Shown here: one piece after another, positions 59,390-64,000 of the stretch
Layout: every line of letters begins with the position of its first letter
Numbering within the stretch: position 1 is the first letter of the stretch
DNA from: Epiperipatus broadwayi
Taxonomy: Eukaryota; Onychophora; Udeonychophora; Euonychophora; Peripatidae
DNA: 64,000 nucleotides
Direction: 5' to 3'
Assembly (NCBI GenBank): GCA_028023455.1
Contig: JAQFVV010012423.1
Location: 9,895,158 to 9,959,157 of the forward strand
Notes under the pieces: model-generated
The model's database searches: none
What the model saw: only the letters and a program-made list of their open reading frames with translations
Told to the model about the DNA's origin: nothing
Position numbers and translations under genes: made by a program

Positions 59390-60026
59390 GGCATGAAGAG
59401 GATATTCTTCAAATTCCATGCACCACATTTTATTTAGTTTTGTCTTTATTAGACATTAAGTTTATAATTGGACAGTATATTAATGGTACTAAGTGGCCAG
59501 AGCATCGATGATGATCAACATGTTTTAAGGTCCCAGTCTTATTTTGATAATTATATATTCTAATTGATGAGCACTTAAGTTGATGCATCCAAATTAATGT
59601 TTAAATAATTGTCCAAGTTTCAAGGGTTCAATAGTTATTCTAGTCTACAGAAGACCCATTTCCAATCCAGTCATCAGATTGTCTGTTGATTTATATTTTT
59701 TTATTGTTTCTAATTTAGCCATAAGGTGGACTGTTGATTTATTTATTTGGATAGATCATTCATGGTGATGAATGATTGTTACTCTTGAGGAGTGCTGGCA
59801 AACTTATAGTTAGCTATGCTGATCTCTCAAATTGATCTATCATGTGCATCCCTTTTGAGATTAATTTTTTTTTAACTTGAGAATAAAAATACAATTCCTC
59901 AGATTCCTCATGGTTTAAATCCCAATTTTCTGTAGAGTTACCAATGGCTACCCAATTTAGGGCATTTGATATTCATGTACTAGTGACCATTACGCCAGGT
60001 ACAACCCCATATTTCTCCATAGTGTT

Positions 60027-60027
<1 letters not shown>
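59390..60027 (+). repeat. Dispersed repeat R2, copy 2
   Basis: Partner of 17240-17912. It has about 50 bp extra near 59690-59740, where a TTGATTTAT block is duplicated, and ends CCATAGTGTTACAATATATA in a long TA run. Confidence 0.75.

Positions 60028-60092
<65 letters not shown>
60028..60092. repeat. (TA)n microsatellite at the R2 3' end
   Basis: Pure TA run of ~65 bp, preceded by GTTACAA. Confidence 0.97.
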
Positions 60093-60095
<3 letters not shown>

Positions 60096-60828
60096 AAACA
60101 ATAATTAAAAAATACTTGTCATGAAGTTGGCAGAATAATACAATTTAATGTTATTGTAGTGATTGTGCAGTAGCTACTTTTTTTGCATGGATATTATAAT
60201 ATTATTCTAATTCCTGAAAGATTATTTATATTGAAATTAAACCCAAATGTTTTCTAAAATGTAGCCTTTAGTTTTGGGTTTAGGCAGTATACTTTCTAAA
60301 ATAAATCAATGGCATTATTTTTGTCAAAGCTATAAGAAAAATACTAAACTATTACCTTGCTTTCTTATTCTCTTCCATTCTTCTTTAAGCATATTCTCTT
60401 TTCATTCTATAGTCAGTTATTTCCTGCATAGATAATGAAGTCATGAATTATTCTGATTTACATATGGAATAAAACCACTACTAGAAAACATACACATAAA
60501 TTTAATATATACAAGATATATACAATTCCACTCTCAGTTTAATAGGCAATATTTTACTCTTCAAATTTATATACAAAAATCTATTATCTTTCCAAAGAAT
60601 TATTTTTATTCTTATATCAGTTTTAACAAAGGTATTATTTATTCATAATGCATAATTTTAAATGAGCTTGATTTTTCAGGCTATTATGATTATACATTAT
60701 CTCCTAGGAATAATTTACTTTCCAATTCTAATTATTTGATCTTTAATGAAATCTAAATAAATAATCAATCCAATTAATAATTATTTAAATGAGTTATTTA
60801 TTTTTATATAGCATGTTTATAAATTGTC
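60093..60828. other. AT-rich stretch
   Basis: No gene seen. Confidence 0.5.
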
Positions 60829-61242
60829 ATAAACTAATGATCAGCTTTTCAAGCTAATGCACATGCACTTTATGAATCTTAATAATAAATGAATACTTCT
60901 CACTTCCAGCACAAGTTAAAGTCTTTGTGAAAGAATTAATGCACATGCTCTTCCAACCCAAATGCTTAAGTATGGACAAATCTTAAGTACTGGAAGTGAG
61001 AGCATGAAGATATTAACCAATCACTTTAAATTACTCTTATTATGTCTGAATGAATGATGCCTGCAAAATTTACTAGAATTTGCCCATACTTAAGCATTTG
61101 GGTTGAAAGAATTGGTGGATTCATTCTATTCTTTCACAAAGACTTTATCTTGTGTTGGAAGTGAGAAGTATTCATTTATTATTAAGATTCATAAAGCGCA
61201 TGTGCATTAGCTTGAAAAGCTGATCATTAGTTTATAATAATT
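60829..61242. mobile_element. Foldback element, arms ~155 bp
   Basis: 60829-60985 and 61080-61242 are reverse complements at high identity. Both contain ACTAATGATCAGCTTTTCAA, CACAAAGACTTTA-type and AACCCAAATGCTTAAGTATG blocks. The left arm has a deletion near TAATGCACATGC relative to the right. No hammerhead core and no ORF were found. Target duplication unclear. Confidence 0.75.
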
Positions 61243-62135
61243 ATTATTTTCTTGCCCTGATGCAACACTGTGAACATATCACATTCTTCTAAACTTAACA
61301 TATGTATATATTTGTAAATTTAGAGTATAATGCCTTTGAAGTGAATTTTTTTTTCAAATTTCATAAATTCTTTTAATAATGAACTAATAAAATCATATAT
61401 CATGATTTTATATCTTCTTAATGAAATTTAAGATCATGATCTTGAAGTACATATTTTGTATATTTTATGATCAAATTTAAATGTACCAGAGCTAAATTAC
61501 TTCACAGATATAATTAATTGACAAAATTATTAAGAAGTAAATATGATATATAATCATGTTACCAAACAGAATTCTTTAAATAATGCCAATTACATTTCAA
61601 ATTCTTGGGTGATCTTCATTCAACACACAAACCATGATAGGTATAAGATTTTAATATCTCATAGCACATAAATTTGCAAACATTTGTTTGTATAATTAAG
61701 ATGTTTTTTTCTTTTTTATAACTTAAAGATGAGTACACTTTCAGTGAAATTCACTATAATTGTAATGTTCTTTGCTTTAGGTTATAAAGAAGAAAAAAAC
61801 CACTTCATTCAACAGACAAACAAATGAATCCAAATTTGAATTCCAAATACAAACAAAGGGAAAAATCAATATTATATATAAATAATTAAATCTTTAAATG
61901 ATTTTTTATGACAGTTATAATAAAAGTTTATATAAAAATAAATAAAACACAAAGTCTTCTTTCAAATAAATCTTTTCAAACTTGGAAAGTAGCTTTTGGT
62001 TATGAGTATAGATTTTTTCAAATGACTTTTTAAACAGTAATACAAATTATTTCTGAACTCAAAGTATTTTAAATACTGTCAACAACCTTTTAGTGTTTTC
62101 TTATGTGAGATACTGTATAATAGAAAAAATTGCAG
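61243..62135. other. AT-rich stretch
   Basis: No gene seen. Confidence 0.5.
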
Positions 62136-62149
62136 TATTATTAAATTTT
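62136..62149. repeat. Target-site duplication, left (14 bp)
   Basis: TATTATTAAATTTT, repeated exactly at 62576-62589. Confidence 0.75.
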
Positions 62150-62575
62150 AAAACAGGCAAAACTCACTATATGTATTGCCATACACAGCAAGCTAGAGTA
62201 ATCAATGGATGCCAGAAGACTTGTGTATAAAATCCCCATCTAGGGCCTACTCATCCAATATCCCCTGACTAGTTTCTGACTTGTGGCCTTCATCAGTGAG
62301 GAGCCTTGGATCTGAGAACACTGCACATAGATATTAGGATCTAATGCAACCCTCCAGCAGCCATCTTTTATCTCCACTTAACTACAAAACTATGAGTCTT
62401 AAATTGAAAATACCTTAATGTTGGATGAGTAGGCACTAGATGGGGATTTTATGCACAAACCTTCTGATATCCATTGATTGCTCTAGCTTGCTGTGTGTAG
62501 CAATATGTATAGTGAGTTTTGCCTGTTTTAACAACAGTTATATACAAGCATAAGAAGTGGTAGTCATGTGATGTT
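62150..62575 (+). mobile_element. Hammerhead-bearing retroelement H2, simple copy
   Basis: Terminal inverted segments of ~112 bp (62150-62263 and 62424-62535; CAGGCAAAACTCACTATA at the left outer end) flank a core that holds a hammerhead on the minus strand. A non-inverted tail of ~40 bp runs to CATGTGATGTT, the same 3' terminus as the copy at 23285. It lacks the internal block with CAGACCCATAT found in the 23.3-kb copy, so one is a deletion or extension derivative of the other. It is non-coding, and the perfect 14-bp target duplication suggests insertion by reverse transcription. Confidence 0.82.
62253..62311 (-). ncRNA. Type I hammerhead ribozyme in element H2, simple copy
   Basis: Minus strand: distal stem I ATCCA/TGGAT, proximal stem I TCCTCA against AGGGGA (an A-A clash next to the core), core CTGATGA (62290-62296), stem II GGC-CACAA-GTC with one G-T pair, GAAA, stem III ACTAGT, then C at the cleavage position (between 62267 and 62266). 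Sister of the motif at 23728-23786 with two weakening changes. Confidence 0.8.
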
Positions 62576-62589
62576 TATTATTAAATTTT
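62576..62589. repeat. Target-site duplication, right (14 bp)
   Basis: TATTATTAAATTTT, identical to 62136-62149. Confidence 0.75.
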
Positions 62590-64000
62590 CTAAAAGTTTG
62601 ATGAATTCTTTTATATGATGATTGGACAAATACTAAATTGAAGCTAACCATATTAAATAATATACAAAATACCATTTTAGAATTGAGGGAAACAATTGCA
62701 AAAAGAGAGATCCTAAAAGTTTTTAAATTATTAATTCATGCCTTCTATTTTACTAATTAAATATTTCAGTTACCATTTGAATTTTCTGTTGTTTTCATGC
62801 TTAAGCATGCATTCTGTAGACACTAACATAGAAAGAATAACAAAAGTTTGTAAATAAAGGAATTTTTATATATATAATTTTTTAGTAAACAAATATTAAA
62901 ATATAAAACAAGAGTCTTGATACTTTTTTCCTTTTTGTTTTACCTTACATGGAATTGAAAAACAAGTATAGGTTGTTTTTTACCTCCAAATTTCAATCAT
63001 TCTTAAAAATAATTAATTACCCTTATTTTGAAAAATATATTTAATTAAAAACCAAATTGATAATACAAATGAATTAATTCATTTTTTTCTATTTAGAACA
63101 AAACTAGATTTAAAAAATACTTTTATTTAATTCATAGCAAAAAAGTTAATTAAAAGAATGATTTTATAAATAAACTTAAAACTTTTTATTTATGAAATTA
63201 ATTGCTGCAAATTTTAAACTCATATATATTCAACATGAACACCCAAATAATTTAATGTGTCTGTGACAGATATGTAATATTTGACTTTAAAATAAATAAT
63301 GTCTAATTAAGGTTATATTTGTTGATGAAATTACTTATTGAATAAGTCTAATTAAAGTCATATTCATGGATAAATTTATCGTTTAGATCTATTTCTCTCT
63401 AACCAAATTTCAGCATACTATTCCTTATTTTTTCTTTATCTTTCTCCTATATATGATTAGAAATTCTCATAAAATATTCAATTTGTATGTTCATTTCTAA
63501 AATCAAATAAAATGTATAGTATATTTTTACACAATACTCCTCCATATTCTATCAATCTATTATCTAAGTCATTTTTATGTTCTTTGTGATATTTTCTCAA
63601 GGCTCTGTAGGAAGAAACTTTCCAAAAAAATCTTCACTAATCTCACATGCAACTAGAATTCTGTACATCTTGCATTTTTTGGGTTTTGTTCACAGATATA
63701 TCATTTTTTGGCTGCTACTATAAAGTTTTGATTGACTTTTCTCTATTATTCCTTATTTCTGTATATCTTGTTTTTGACTGTTGTATATGTTTCTTTAAAA
63801 AGATCTCATACTATCTGTCCTCTAGTAAATTAACTTTGAAAATTCTATTTAGTGACTTTTTGAATGTGTTCCCTTATTCTCTTTTCCTCCCTTTAGATAC
63901 TTCTATGTATAGTATCTTGCTATTACAGCTACTAAAACTCTTGCCAATTGTATTTATAATTATCCTAAATTTTGATACACTTTTTTCCTTATAATTTTTT
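62590..64000. other. AT-rich stretch to window end
   Basis: The 115-codon plus-strand ORF at 63647-63994 is almost entirely F, L, I, Y and S, as expected from T-rich DNA. It has no signal-peptide logic, conserved motif or splice context, so I do not call it a gene. Confidence 0.4.

Noticed and set aside
59650-59700. Minus-strand CTGATGACTGGATTGGAAAT in repeat R2
   Set aside because: The other copy reads CTGTGACTGGATTTGAAGT, so the core is not conserved, and there is no matching stem I.
3600-62000. Precise species or named host gene
   Set aside because: No peptide or RNA here was recognised with enough certainty; a database search would be needed.
63647-63994. 115-codon plus-strand ORF
   Set aside because: Built from T-rich DNA (mostly F, L, I, Y, S); no motif, start context or splice support.

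Overview
The window is strongly AT-rich metazoan nuclear DNA. It has no dense coding, very long non-coding stretches, many (TA)n tracts, many inverted-repeat (foldback) elements and only a few short islands of higher GC that look like exons. Nothing bacterial is visible: no operons, Shine-Dalgarno sites or long ORFs. The mix of Penelope-like retroelement (PLE) debris, hammerhead-ribozyme repeats, tRNA-derived SINE-like pieces and multi-kilobase introns suits an invertebrate with a repeat-inflated genome. A mollusc such as a cephalopod is my best guess, but this is inference only.

Main result: the window is loaded with self-cleaving type I hammerhead ribozyme (HHR) motifs in three sequence families. 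(1) A 5.3-kb array at 7559-12899 is built from a ~408-bp monomer. Four complete monomers lie in one orientation, then the array flips at ~9242 and continues with nine ribozyme-bearing monomers in the other orientation, giving 13 hammerheads. (2) Two dispersed elements at 23285-23904 and 62150-62575 carry one hammerhead each, share an exact 3' end, and are each bounded by a perfect 14-bp target-site duplication. (3) An 840-bp foldback at 18900-19743 has one hammerhead in each arm. The array monomer and the 23.3-kb element share a ~60-bp block upstream of the ribozyme in the same order, so they look related. Fragments of a GIY-YIG endonuclease of Penelope-like type occur at 1-156, 7036-7323 and 20114-20800, the last two as head-to-head inverted pairs. 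Together these fit a PLE plus non-autonomous retrozyme-like system, known in outline from animals; this head-to-head array form looks unusual.

Layout: 1-3.5 kb, PLE end, (TA)n and a foldback inserted in one copy of a direct repeat; 3.4-3.7 kb, a putative last coding exon on the minus strand; 5.0 kb, a tRNA-Gly-like pseudogene; 5.4-6.2 kb, repeat R1; 6.9-12.9 kb, PLE foldback and hammerhead array; 13-16 kb, coding-like fragments and microsatellites; 17.2-20.8 kb, repeat R2, two foldbacks and PLE fragments; 23.3 kb, hammerhead element; 29.6-30.1 kb and 49.3-49.4 kb, putative minus-strand exons; 33.9-38.9 kb, a long-range inverted repeat around three copies of a ~310-bp repeat; 45.0 kb, an LTR-retroelement primer-binding site; 50-52 kb, TA palindromes and tandem repeats; 55.8 kb, a perfect 61-bp inverted repeat; 56.3 kb, a SINE; 56.8-57.8 kb, second R1; 59.4-60.0 kb, second R2; 60.8-61.2 kb, foldback; 62.1 kb, second hammerhead element.

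The three best exon candidates are all on the minus strand. Two join in phase, so the window may lie inside the introns of one large host gene that I could not identify. Most other ORFs of 60-115 codons look like chance in AT-rich DNA.
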